From Sphingomonas sp. H160509 (GTDB lineage: Bacteria > Pseudomonadota > Alphaproteobacteria > Sphingomonadales > Sphingomonadaceae): 64,000 nucleotides of DNA. Below the pieces are notes generated by a model, which was not told where the DNA came from, searched no databases, and saw nothing but the letters and a program-made list of their open reading frames with translations. A program made the translations under genes and the position numbers. The stretch covers positions 1,972,001 through 2,036,000 of the forward strand of contig NZ_JAMXSR020000002.1 of assembly GCF_024124765.2 (NCBI RefSeq). The letters are read 5' to 3'. Below, in pieces: positions 46,158-55,092 of this stretch (positions are counted from its first letter, which is position 1; each line of letters begins with the position of its first letter).

Positions 46158-47286
46158 ATGCGCGCCGAAGCGCAGGCTCACGTAGACACCATCAACGACG
46201 CGCTGGCGCTGCTGCGCCGCTTCCTCGACTGGGACCGCGCGCTGCGTCGTCTCGACGAGCTGAACGCGCGCGTCGAGGATCAGGCGCTCTGGTCCGATCC
46301 CAAGGCCGCGCAGGAGGTGATGCGCGAGCGTCGTCGTCTCGACGAGGCGATCAGCGCGACGCGCGCGATCCAGAGCGAATTGTCGGACACCGCTGAGCTG
46401 ATCGAGATGGCCGAGGCTGAGGGGTGATACCGAGATGGAGGCGGACGGCGTTGCGTCGCTCGCCGAACTCGCCGCGCGTGCCGACAAGGACAAGATCAAG
46501 GCGTTGCTCGCGGGCGAAGCCGACGCGAACGACACCTATATCGAGGTCAACGCCGGCGCCGGCGGGACCGAAAGCCAGGACTGGGCGGGCATGCTCAGCC
46601 GGATGTATTCGCGCTGGGGCGAGCGCCACGGGCTGAAGGTCGAACTGGTCGACCAGCATTCGGGCGAGCAAGCCGGGATCAAGTCCGCCACGCTGCTGCT
46701 CAAGGGCGAAAACGCGTACGGCTATGCCAAGACCGAGAGCGGCGTGCATCGGCTCGTGCGGATCAGCCCGTACGACTCGGCGGCGCGACGGCATACGTCG
46801 TTCGCGAGCGTCTGGGTGTACCCGGTCGTCGACGACAATATCGAGGTCGAATACAACGAGAGCGACCTGCGCATCGACACCTACCGCGCGTCGGGCGCGG
46901 GTGGTCAGCACATCAACACGACCGATTCGGCGGTGCGCATCACGCACATTCCGACCGGCATCGTCGTGCAATGCCAGAACCAGCGCTCGCAGCACAAGAA
47001 CAAGGCCGAGGCGTACAACCAGCTTCGCGCGCGTCTGTACGAGCGCGAACTGGCGATCCGCGAGACTGCGGCGAACGCCGAGAACGCGGGCAAGACCGAT
47101 ATCGGCTGGGGTCACCAGATCCGCAGCTACGTGCTCCAGCCGTACCAGATGGTGAAGGACCTGCGCACCGGCGTGGTGTCGACCAGCCCGTCGGACGTGC
47201 TCGACGGCGACCTCGAAATGTTCATGGCGGCGGCGCTGTCGCAGCGCGTGACCGGCGAGGCCGTCGAGGTGGAGGACGTCGATTGA
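46158..47286 (+). CDS. prfB: Peptide chain release factor 2, frame broken at a UGA codon
   Basis: RF2 from ATG 46158 ([20 protein letters not shown]) reads to AEAEG and stops at UGA 46425-46427; removing one G from the run 46422-46425 gives [20 protein letters not shown] and the rest, with [20 protein letters not shown], the SPF tripeptide region replaced within the normal codon-recognition segment, and [20 protein letters not shown] (GGQ). RF2 releases at UGA/UAA. The canonical programmed +1 site at codon ~26 is absent (RRFLDWD in its place). The break is ~89 codons in, and most likely a homopolymer error. About 375 residues. Confidence 0.93.
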
Positions 47287-48006
47287 GCTTGCGGGGTGCC
47301 CTTGCCCTGATGGTCCTGCCGATACTCGTTCTGGGGGGCTTGCGACGGCAGCAAGCCGCTGATCAAGCGCGAGCCCAAGGAGCCGGTGTTCCCCGCCGCC
47401 GACCGTCCGGTCGCGTCGATCGTCTCGACGCGCTGGTCGAACGAGGAAGCGCGCGACCGGCTGAACGAGGCCGGCGAGGTCATGAACAAGGGCGAGATCC
47501 GCAAGGGCATGACGGTCGCGGATATCGGCGCGGGCGAAGGCTATTACACGATCCGTCTCGCGGCCCGCGTCGGCAAGGACGGCCGTGTGCTCGCGGAGGA
47601 CATCATCCCGGCGGTGCGCGACCAGCTCGCGGAACGCGTCGCGCGCGAGGATCTGGCGAACGTCAGCGTGAAGCTCGGCGAGGCGAACGATCCGAAGCTG
47701 CCCGAGGCGAGCTTCGACCGGGTGCTGATGGTCCACATGTACCACGAGATCGAGCAGCCCTACGAGTTCCTGTGGCGGCTGCGGCCGTCGCTGAAGCCCG
47801 ACGGGCTGGTGGTGGTGGTCGATGCGAACCGCCCGACACAGAACCACGGCACGCCGCCGGCGCTGCTGAAGTGCGAGTTCGCGGCGGTCGGGTATACGCA
47901 GGTGGATACCGACGACATGCCCTCGGCCGGGGGCTATATCGCGACGTTTCGCGCCAGTGGGCCACGGCCAGCGCCGGAAGCGATCCGGGCGTGCCGGCTC
48001 GGGTGA
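47283..48006 (+). CDS. Lipoprotein-anchored class I methyltransferase, frame broken by an extra G
   Basis: The TTG start at 47283 overlaps the prfB stop (ATG 47310 is an alternative). Removing one G from the run 47333-47338 joins [15 protein letters not shown], a lipobox with Cys, to a SAM-dependent methyltransferase of ~200 residues: [20 protein letters not shown] (motif I), VLAEDIIP, and [20 protein letters not shown]. Similar exported class I methyltransferases occur in alphaproteobacteria, but the substrate is unknown. Membrane anchoring implies a periplasmic or outer-membrane location, unusual given SAM is cytoplasmic. Confidence 0.75.
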
Positions 48007-48039
48007 GCTTTGGTTCGGGTCATGACTCAATCAATCACG

Positions 48040-48143
48040 CCACCCCGGCGAAGGCCGGGGCCCAGTTGGGAAGGCAGCGGTAACGGCGTTCGGCGCTAAG
48101 TTGGCGACGTCTCCCAACTGGGCCCCGGCCTGCGCCGGGGTGG
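48040..48143. repeat. Palindromic repeat, family B (104 bp)
   Basis: CCACCCCGGCGAAGGCCGGG then GCCCAGTTGGGA, and TCCCAACTGGGCCCCGGCCT then GCGCCGGGGTGG. The centre (GGTAACGGCGTTCGGCGCTA then AGTTGGCGACG) is close to that at 50227, so these two are sister copies. Confidence 0.92.
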
Positions 48144-48235
48144 TAAAATTAGGAGGCGAGCGCTCCTCACACCACGCCGACTGCCGCCGACTTGTAAACC
48201 GGCCGTATGCAATCCGACGGCAGCCCACACTTCCT

Positions 48236-48290
48236 TGTTCTCCCGCGAAGGCGGGAGCCCAGTCTGAGTCCCCGCCTTCGCGAGGAAACA
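48236..48290. repeat. Palindromic repeat, family C (55 bp)
   Basis: TGTTCTCCCGCGAAGGCGGG and CCCCGCCTTCGCGAGGAAAC around AGCCCAGTCTGAGT. It lies in the 362-base gap between the methyltransferase and the JAB gene; apart from two repeats the gap holds nothing recognised. Confidence 0.9.
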
Positions 48291-48368
48291 AACTCTCTGC
48301 CTCCATCGGGAAACTTCGCTCAATAAGGTGATGTCGACCACAGGTCCGATGGGGATGGCCGCAGGACA

Positions 48369-48761
48369 CTAAACCACCCCCATCGTGCGCAGGCTCGTCA
48401 CCTGTTCCCCAGCGATCACTAGGTGATCGAGCAACATCACCTCCAACGTCCGCAACCCAGCGGCCAGCGCCCGTGTGAACGCCACATCCCGCGCGCTCGG
48501 CGTCGCGTCCCCGCTCGGATGGTTGTGCGCGATGATCACCCCGTGAGCACCGAACGCCAGTGCATCCACCGCGACCGTCCGGATCGAGATCACCACCTGA
48601 TCCCGCCCCCCGACGACGTGCCGCATCCCGAGAAGCCTCCGATTCGGATCAAGATACGCCACCGCGACCGTCTCGACCGTGGCATTACGTAGCCCAGCGA
48701 ACAGCGCGCGCGCCGCATCGAGGTCGGCAATACGAGGGGAAGGCACGGGCGACGGCGGCAC
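48369..48761 (-). CDS. RadC-type JAB-domain protein, short form
   Basis: The 130-residue product is a JAB/MPN domain with the RadC zinc motif [20 protein letters not shown] and [11 protein letters not shown]. The N-terminal helix-hairpin-helix region of full RadC is missing. RadC proteins are no longer thought to repair DNA directly; their function is unsettled. Start GTG 48761 or ATG 48763 in another frame; the upstream sequence is also the 5' flank of thyA, transcribed divergently. Confidence 0.8.
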   Translation of the reverse strand: MPPSPVPSPRIADLDAARALFAGLRNATVETVAVAYLDPNRRLLGMRHVVGGRDQVVISIRTVAVDALAFGAHGVIIAHNHPSGDATPSARDVAFTRALAAGLRTLEVMLLDHLVIAGEQVTSLRTMGVV

Positions 48762-48846
48762 ATACCTGCCTGCCCCACGTCACCGGCGACCGCACGCGCA
48801 ACTACATCCGCTTGAGCCCCCGCCCCCGCACCGCTACGCAAACCCG

Positions 48847-49641
48847 ATGCGCCAATATCTAGACCTCATGGACCGCGTGCTCTCGACCGGCGTCGAGACG
48901 ATGGACCGCACCGGCACCGGCACGCTCAGCGTGTTCGGCGCGCAGATGCGGTTCGATCTCGCGCAGGGCTTCCCCGTGCTCACCACCAAGAAGCTCCACC
49001 TCCGCTCGATCATCGTCGAACTCCTGTGGTTCCTCCGCGGCGACACCAACGTCCGCTGGTTGCAGGAGCGCAAGGTCGCGATCTGGGATGAGTGGGCGAA
49101 CGAGAATGGCGACCTCGGCCCGGTCTACGGCAAGCAGTGGCGCGACTGGGTCGCCGCGGATGGACGCCACATCGACCAGATCGCCGAGCTGATCGCGCAG
49201 ATCAAGACCAACCCCGCCTCGCGCCGCCAGATCGTCAGCGCATGGAATCCCGGCGACCTCCACGCGATGGCGCTCGCGCCGTGCCACTGCCTGTTCCAGA
49301 CGCACGTCGCCAACGGCAAGCTCTCGCTCCAGCTCTACCAGCGCTCGGGCGACATCTTCCTCGGCGTGCCGTTCAACATCGCCAGCTACGCGCTGCTCAC
49401 GCACATCCTCGCGCAGCAATGCGGGCTCGAGGTCGGCGAGTTCATCTGGACCGGCGGCGATTGCCACCTCTATTCGAACCACCTGGAGCAGGCGCAACTG
49501 CAACTGACGCGGTCGCCGGGGCCTCTCCCGCGCCTTGAGATTCTCCGAAAGCCGGCTTCGATCGACGCGTACGAGTATGAGGATTTCGTCCTCCACGACT
49601 ACGTCGCGCAAGCGCATATCAAGGCGCCCGTCGCGGTCTGA
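48847..49641 (+). CDS. thyA: Thymidylate synthase
   Basis: The 264-residue ThyA starts [43 protein letters not shown], the active site LAPCHCLFQ (nucleophilic Cys) and [20 protein letters not shown] are all present. It makes dTMP from dUMP with methylene-THF, producing DHF for the folA product two genes on. ATG 48847 gives the exact 264-residue family length. Confidence 0.98.
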   Translation: MRQYLDLMDRVLSTGVETMDRTGTGTLSVFGAQMRFDLAQGFPVLTTKKLHLRSIIVELLWFLRGDTNVRWLQERKVAIWDEWANENGDLGPVYGKQWRDWVAADGRHIDQIAELIAQIKTNPASRRQIVSAWNPGDLHAMALAPCHCLFQTHVANGKLSLQLYQRSGDIFLGVPFNIASYALLTHILAQQCGLEVGEFIWTGGDCHLYSNHLEQAQLQLTRSPGPLPRLEILRKPASIDAYEYEDFVLHDYVAQAHIKAPVAV

Positions 49642-49689
49642 ACAGAGAGCGAATCGCAATAGGAACCCCGGGCAACGCACGCGGTTCTG

Positions 49690-50214
49690 ATGCGCATGGA
49701 TATCACACAGCTCATTCTCGACGAACACGCGCAGCAGCGCGCACTGTTCGCGCAGATCGATTCGATCGACGCCAAGGACACCGAGGCGCTGTCGGCGCTC
49801 TGGACCCGCCTCAAGAACCTGCTCGACGCGCATGCCGAGGCGGAGGAGCGCTTCTTCTACCCGCGGCTGATGAAGATCGGCACCGGCGGCAACGACGCCG
49901 ACTCGGCCGCCGAGGAGACCGAGGATGCGATCGAGGATCACAACGACATCCGCGAGACGGGCGAAGCGGTCGACAAGCACCCGGTCGGATCGGACGCATG
50001 GTTCGCAGCGGTCGGCGAGTGCAACAAGGCGAATAGCGATCACCTGGCGGAGGAAGAACGCCAGGGCCTGACCGACTTCCGCAAGCATGCGACGCTCGAA
50101 GAGCGGCATGAGCTTGGCGTGCGGTTTGCAGCGTTCGAGGCGAACCACCTGAACGGGGTGAAGGTCGTCGAAAAGGATCCCGAGGCGTATGTGAAGGAGC
50201 ATGCGCCGGGTTGA
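49690..50214 (+). CDS. Hemerythrin HHE-domain protein
   Basis: The 174-residue protein has MDITQLILDEHAQQRALFAQ, HAEAEERFFYPRL, AIEDHNDIRE and NSDHLAEEERQGL, the His/Glu pattern of a di-iron hemerythrin-like bundle. Functions in the family include O2 or NO sensing and iron repair. It stands between thyA and folA. The mechanism here is unknown. ATG 49690 or 49696. Confidence 0.85.
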   Translation: MRMDITQLILDEHAQQRALFAQIDSIDAKDTEALSALWTRLKNLLDAHAEAEERFFYPRLMKIGTGGNDADSAAEETEDAIEDHNDIRETGEAVDKHPVGSDAWFAAVGECNKANSDHLAEEERQGLTDFRKHATLEERHELGVRFAAFEANHLNGVKVVEKDPEAYVKEHAPG

Positions 50215-50226
50215 CCAGATAGCTTA

Positions 50227-50331
50227 CCACCCCAGCGAAGGCCGGGGCCCAGTTGGAAGTTCGGGAGTAACGGGGCTCAGTGCTAAGTTAGCGACGTCTC
50301 CCAACTGGGCCCCGGCCTCCGCCGGGGAGGC
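50227..50331. repeat. Palindromic repeat, family B (105 bp)
   Basis: CCACCCCAGCGAAGGCCGGG then GCCCAGTTGG, and CCAACTGGGCCCCGGCCTCC then GCCGGGGAGG. The centre includes GAGTAACGGGGCTCAGTGCT, like that at 48040. Confidence 0.9.
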
Positions 50332-50400
50332 GCTGTGGGTTAGGTTTGGACGTGATTAACGGAGTAGTCCACCGCCCTCCAATCCCCCATAACCGCCGCC

Positions 50401-50866
50401 ATGATAACCTTCTACCTCGCCCGCGCCAGCAACGGTGTCATCGGCCGCAACGGCCAGCTCCCTTGGCGCATCCCCGCAGACCTCAAGCGCTTCAAGGCGC
50501 TGACGATGGGCAAGCCGATGGTGATGGGGCGCAAGACATTCGAGAGCTTCCCGAGCCCCCTGCCCGGTCGTCGGCATATCGTCCTGACGCGGGGGGGCTT
50601 GGACGGCTCCAGGCGCCGAGGTCGCGCATTCGGTCGAGCAAGCACTGAAGATGGCGGGCGATGACGTCGCGGTGATCGGCGGCGCGCAGATCTATGCGCA
50701 GTTGCTCCCCCATGCAGACCGGATCGAACTGACCGAAGTCCATGACGAACCCGAGGGCGACGCTGTGGTCCCCGCGTTCGAGGGCTGGCGCGAGATCGCC
50801 CGCGAGGACCACCCAGGCGAAAAGCAACGGCCCGCTTATAGCTTCGTCACCCTCACCCGCCCCTGA
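50401..50866 (+). CDS. folA: Dihydrofolate reductase, frame broken by an extra G
   Basis: [20 protein letters not shown] then [20 protein letters not shown] and MGRKTFESF are the DHFR active-site and NADPH-binding motifs. Removing one G from the run 50591-50597 joins RHIVLTRG to [20 protein letters not shown], then [20 protein letters not shown] and the end at 50866, about 154 residues. It regenerates THF after ThyA. The family C repeat at 50871 starts four bases after the stop. Confidence 0.93.
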
Positions 50867-50870
50867 GACG

Positions 50871-50925
50871 TGTTCTCCCGCGAAGGCGGGAGCCCAGGCT
50901 GGACTCCCGCCTTCGCGGGAGAACA
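50871..50925. repeat. Palindromic repeat, family C (55 bp)
   Basis: TGTTCTCCCGCGAAGGCGGG and CTCCCGCCTTCGCGGGAGAA around AGCCCAGGCTGGA. It immediately follows the folA stop codon and may act as its terminator hairpin. Confidence 0.92.
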
Positions 50926-50968
50926 AGAAGTGTAGCGCCGCCCTTCCGCCCCCCTATAGCCCGCCTCC

Positions 50969-52036
50969 ATGCAGCGGCTCGACGGCGGCGCGTCCATTCC
51001 TTCGCATCTCGCGAACGGGATCGTCGCGCTGGGCAATTTCGATGGATTCCACCTCGGTCACCAGGCGGTGGTCGCGCGCGCGATCGCCTGGGCCAGAGCC
51101 GAAGGTCGCCCTGCGCTGGTGGCGACGTTCGATCCCCATCCGGTCCGCCATTTCCGCCCCGACACCGCGCCATTCCGCCTCACCACGCTCGACCAGCGCG
51201 AGCGGCTCTTCGCGGAGGCCGGCGCCGACGCGATGGTGGTGTTCCATTTCGACGGCGATCTCGCCGCGCTGACCGCCGAGGAGTTCATCGCCCAGCGGCT
51301 CGAGGACAATCTCCGCGTCGGCGGCGTTGTCACCGGCGAGGACTTCACCTTCGGCAAGGGCAAGGCCGGCACCGTCCACACGCTCGCCTCGCGCGGCCCG
51401 GTCCACGGGTTCCGCGCGGAGACCGTCGGCGCGGTCGCGCTGAACGGCGAGACCGTCTCGTCGACGCGCATCCGCGACGCGTTGCGCCGCGGCGACATGG
51501 CGACCGCGACGCGGCTGCTCACGCGGCCATTCGCGATCGAAGGCGTGGTGCAGCACGGCGACAAGCTCGGCCGCACGATCGGCTATCCGACCGCCAATCT
51601 CGACATGGGGAATTACCTCCGCCCTGCGTACGGGATCTATGCGGCGACCGGGCGGCTGGATGACGGCCGCGTGCTCAAGGGCGCGGCGAACCTCGGCATC
51701 CGCCCGAGCTTCGATCCGCCGAAGGAATTGCTTGAACCGTATTTTTTCGACTTCTCGGAGGATCTGTACGGCCGTCGCGTCGAGGTATCGCTGGTCGAGT
51801 ATCTTCGGCCGGAAGCGAAGTTCGACAGTCTCGAAGCCCTGACGACCCAGATGGACTCCGACTGCGCGCGAGCCCGGGCGATCCTCGGTTCCTCCCCCTC
51901 CCTGAAAGGGGAGGGGGTTGGGGGTGGGTCGGTCGGTTGGCTTATGTCCGTCCCCGCCTCAAGCCGACCCACCCCCGGCCCCCTCCCTTCCAGGGAGGGG
52001 AGCAGAAGCCACCACAGCAACTACGCCCCAGTCTGA
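50969..52036 (+). CDS. ribF: Riboflavin kinase / FAD synthetase with a repeat-derived C-terminus
   Basis: The N-terminal FAD synthetase domain has IVALGNFDGFHLGHQAVVAR, TFDPHPVRHF and VSSTRIRDALRRGD; the riboflavin kinase domain has GRTIGYPTANLD, YGIYAATGR and EPYFFDFSEDLYG, ending near DSDCARARAIL (~residue 307). The following ~49 residues (GSSPSLKGEGVGGGS ...) are a translated REPIN and a short tail, so the element has displaced the original stop codon. The protein is 355 residues, compared with ~310 usual. It makes FMN and FAD. Confidence 0.94.
   Translation: MQRLDGGASIPSHLANGIVALGNFDGFHLGHQAVVARAIAWARAEGRPALVATFDPHPVRHFRPDTAPFRLTTLDQRERLFAEAGADAMVVFHFDGDLAALTAEEFIAQRLEDNLRVGGVVTGEDFTFGKGKAGTVHTLASRGPVHGFRAETVGAVALNGETVSSTRIRDALRRGDMATATRLLTRPFAIEGVVQHGDKLGRTIGYPTANLDMGNYLRPAYGIYAATGRLDDGRVLKGAANLGIRPSFDPPKELLEPYFFDFSEDLYGRRVEVSLVEYLRPEAKFDSLEALTTQMDSDCARARAILGSSPSLKGEGVGGGSVGWLMSVPASSRPTPGPLPSREGSRSHHSNYAPV
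51891..52001. repeat. REPIN-like repeat, family A, fused to the ribF 3' end
   Basis: Left arm CCTCCCCCTCCCTGAAAGGG then GAGGGGGTTGGGGGTGGGTC; right arm GACCCACCCCCGGCCCCCTC then CCTTCCAGGGAGGGGAG. It is read through in frame at the end of ribF. Confidence 0.9.
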
Positions 52037-52105
52037 TCCGCATCCTCCTCGCGGAGGGAGGAGGGATGGCAACGTGCGGCCCTGTCGGCTAAGTGCGCCG
52101 TACTT

Positions 52106-55092
52106 ATGACCGATACCCCTGCGCCCGCCCGCGATTACCGCGACACCGTCTTCCTGCCGAAGACCGACTTCCCGATGAAGGCGGGCCTCGCCGCCAAGGA
52201 GCCGGCGATCCTGGAGCGCTGGGCCAAGCTCGGCATCTACGACCGGCTCCGCGAACAGCGGCTCGGGCGCGAGCGGTTCATCCTGCACGATGGTCCACCG
52301 TACGCGAACGGCGACATCCACATGGGCCACGCGATGAACAAGGTCCTGAAGGACATCATCGTCCGCTCGCAGTCGCTGATGGGCAAGGACGCGCCGTACG
52401 TCCCCGGCTGGGACTGCCACGGCCTGCCGATCGAGTGGAAGGTGGAGGAAGCGTACCGCGCGAAGAAGCTCAACAAGGACGACGTCCCCGTCGATCAGTT
52501 CCGCGCCGAATGCCGCGCCTATGCCGAGAAATGGGTGGCGGTGCAGAAGGCCGAGTTCGAGCGGCTCGGCGTGATGGGCGACTGGGCGGATCCGTACCTG
52601 ACGATGAAATATGAGGCGGAAGCCGCCATCGTCGGCGAACTGCTGAAGTTCGCCGAGAGCGGCCAGCTGTACCGCGGCGCCAAGCCAGTGATGTGGTCGC
52701 CGGTCGAGAAGACCGCGCTCGCCGAGGCCGAAGTCGAGTATGAGGACATCGTTTCCACGCAGATCGACGTGGCGTTCGAGATCGTGGACGCGCCGAACGC
52801 GCCCGAACTGGTCGGCGCCTATGCGGTGATCTGGACGACGACGCCGTGGACGATCCCGGTGAACCAGGCGCTGAGCTATGGTCCTGAGATTGATTACGCC
52901 GTGTGCAAAGTCACAATCAGTGGCTCGTTAGTTGGCAACGTGGACGAGAACCTCGAACCACGGGTGATGGAAGCACAGCGATCACATCCTTGGCGGAACG
53001 TTGATCGCGTTATCGTTGCACAACCTCTCGTTCAGATGCTCCAAGAGCGCGCCAGAACAAACGATTTTTCAGTTTCGTTGGACGTTGAATCGATCATCCA
53101 GGGTTCGCAACTCGAAGGCGCAACCGCACGGCACCCGATGCACGCACTCGGCGGGTTCTTCGCGAAACCGCGCCCGTTCCTCCCCGGCGAGTTCGTCACG
53201 ACCGACGCGGGCACCGGGCTCGTCCATATGGCGCCGGACCACGGCGAGGACGATTTCGAACTCTGCAAGCAATACGGCATCGACCCGGTCTTCGCGATCG
53301 ACGGCGCCGGGATGTACCGCGCCGACTGGGCATGGCTCGGTGGCCAGGGCAGCGTCATCAACAAGAAGTTCGTGAGCGCCGACGGCCTGATCTGCACCGA
53401 CCTGCGCGAAGCTGGCGCGTTGCTGGCCGCGAGCGACGACTTCAAGCACAGCTATCCGCATTCGTGGCGCTCGAAGGCGAAGGTGATCTTCCGCGCGACC
53501 CCGCAATGGTTCATCCCGATGGACTCGTCTCCTCCTGCTCCCTCTCCCCTCCGGGGGAGAGGGTCGGGGTGAGGGGCAGCCCAGCAATGCTGCGCCCGGA
53601 ACAGCCCCTCACCCCAGCCCCTCTCCCCGACGGGGAGAGGGAGTCAAGCAACGGCGCCACCCTCCGCGAGATCGCGCTCGACGCGATCGCCGCCACCACC
53701 TGGATCCCCGCGCGCTCCGAAAACCGGATCACGTCGATGGTGCAGGGCCGCCCCGACTGGGTCATCTCGCGCCAACGCGCCTGGGGCGTGCCGATCGCGC
53801 TGTTCGTCGACCGCGTCACCGGCCAGTACCTCAACGACCCCGCCGTCAACGCGCGGATCGTCGAAGCCTTCCGCGAGAGCGGCGCGGATGCGTGGTACGC
53901 CGACGGCCACCAGGCACTGCTCGGCCCCGACTACGACCTCGCCGACTATGAGGTCGTGAAGGACATCCTCGACGTCTGGTTCGACTCCGGCTGCACGCAC
54001 GTCTTCACCGTCGAAGCACGCTACGGCGAAGGAACGCGCGCGAACCTGTATCTCGAAGGCTCGGACCAGCATCGCGGCTGGTTCCAGTCGTCGCTGCTCG
54101 AAAGCTGCGGCACGCGCGGTCGCGCACCGTATGACGCGGTCCTGACGCACGGCTTCGCGCTCGACGGCCAGGGCCGAAAGATGTCGAAGTCGCTCGGCAA
54201 CGTCGTCGATCCGCTCAAGATCATCGGCGAATCCGGCGCCGACATCCTCCGCATGTGGGTCGCCTCGACCGACTATTTCGACGACGTGAAGATCGGCAAG
54301 GAAGTGCTCGCCACCGCCTCCGACGCATACCGGAAGCTGCGCAACACGTTCCGCTACATGCTCGGCGCGCTCGAAGACTTCGATGAGTCGGAGCGCGTCG
54401 CCGTGTCCGACATGCCCGAGCTCGAGCGCTACGTGCTCCACCGCCTCGGCATGATCGACACCGAACTGCGCCAGGCGGCGGAAGCCTACGAGTTCAACCG
54501 CTACACCCGCCTGCTGACCGACTTCGCGAACGAGGACCTGTCCGCGTTCTTCTTCGATATCCGCAAGGACTCGCTCTATTGCGACGCGCCGAGCGACATC
54601 AAGCGCCGGTCGTACCGCACGGTGCTGGACGTGTTGTTCCACGCGCTCATCCGCTACGCCGCGCCGGTGCTCTGCTTCACCGCCGAGGAAGTGTGGCAGT
54701 CGCGCTTTCCGAGCGACGACAGCTCGGTGCACTATCTCGAATGGCCGTCGCTGCCCGAGGTGGAGGACGGCGTCGATGTCGGGAAGAAGTGGACGCGAAT
54801 CCGTGCACTTCGCGAAACGGTTACCGAAGCCATCGAACCCATGCGTCGCGAAAAGACCGTGCGTTCGAGTTTGGAGGCAGAGGTTACGATCCGATCGATG
54901 TCGCCTCTCGCGCCGACTGAAGCAGCGGAATTGGCCGAGGCCTTCATCGTCGCCAAGGTTACGCCCGGCGACACGGTCACCGTGACGCGCACCGACTTCC
55001 GCAAATGCGGCCGCTGCTGGCGTCACCTTCCCGAAGTGAGCGTCGATGGCGACCTGTGCAACCGGTGCGACGAGGTGGTGGCCGATGCGTAA
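52106..55092 (+). CDS. ileS: Isoleucyl-tRNA synthetase interrupted by a REPIN and one frame break
   Basis: IleRS of ~995 residues: FILHDGPPYANGDIHMGHAM (HIGH-type HMGH at residue ~72), DCHGLPIEWKVEE, the editing domain (VIWTTTPWTIPVNQALSYGP), GRKMSKSLGN (KMSKS) and a C-terminal zinc module CGRCWRHLP ... CNRCDEVV. After TPQWFIPMD the first frame stops inside a REPIN; a second frame, open through the whole repeat, resumes at GATLREIALDAIAATTWIPA. One base is lacking in the left arm (around 53546-53552). As the gene is essential, a working product must be made. Codon usage is atypical at ~52905-53110 and ~54790-54960. Confidence 0.93.
53537..53643. repeat. REPIN-like repeat, family A, inside ileS
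   Basis: Left arm GCTCCCTCTCCCCTCCGGGG then GAGAGGGTCGGGGTGAGGGG; right arm CCCCTCACCCCAGCCCCTCT then CCCCGACGGGGAGAGGGAG. It would add ~36-38 residues (SLSPPGERVGVRGSPAML and so on) in a surface loop of IleRS just before a conserved helix. Confidence 0.93.

Noticed and set aside
46158..46250. The classical RF2 programmed frameshift near codon 26
   Set aside because: No UGA or slippery CUU-UGA exists there; the frame reads straight through RRFLDWD.
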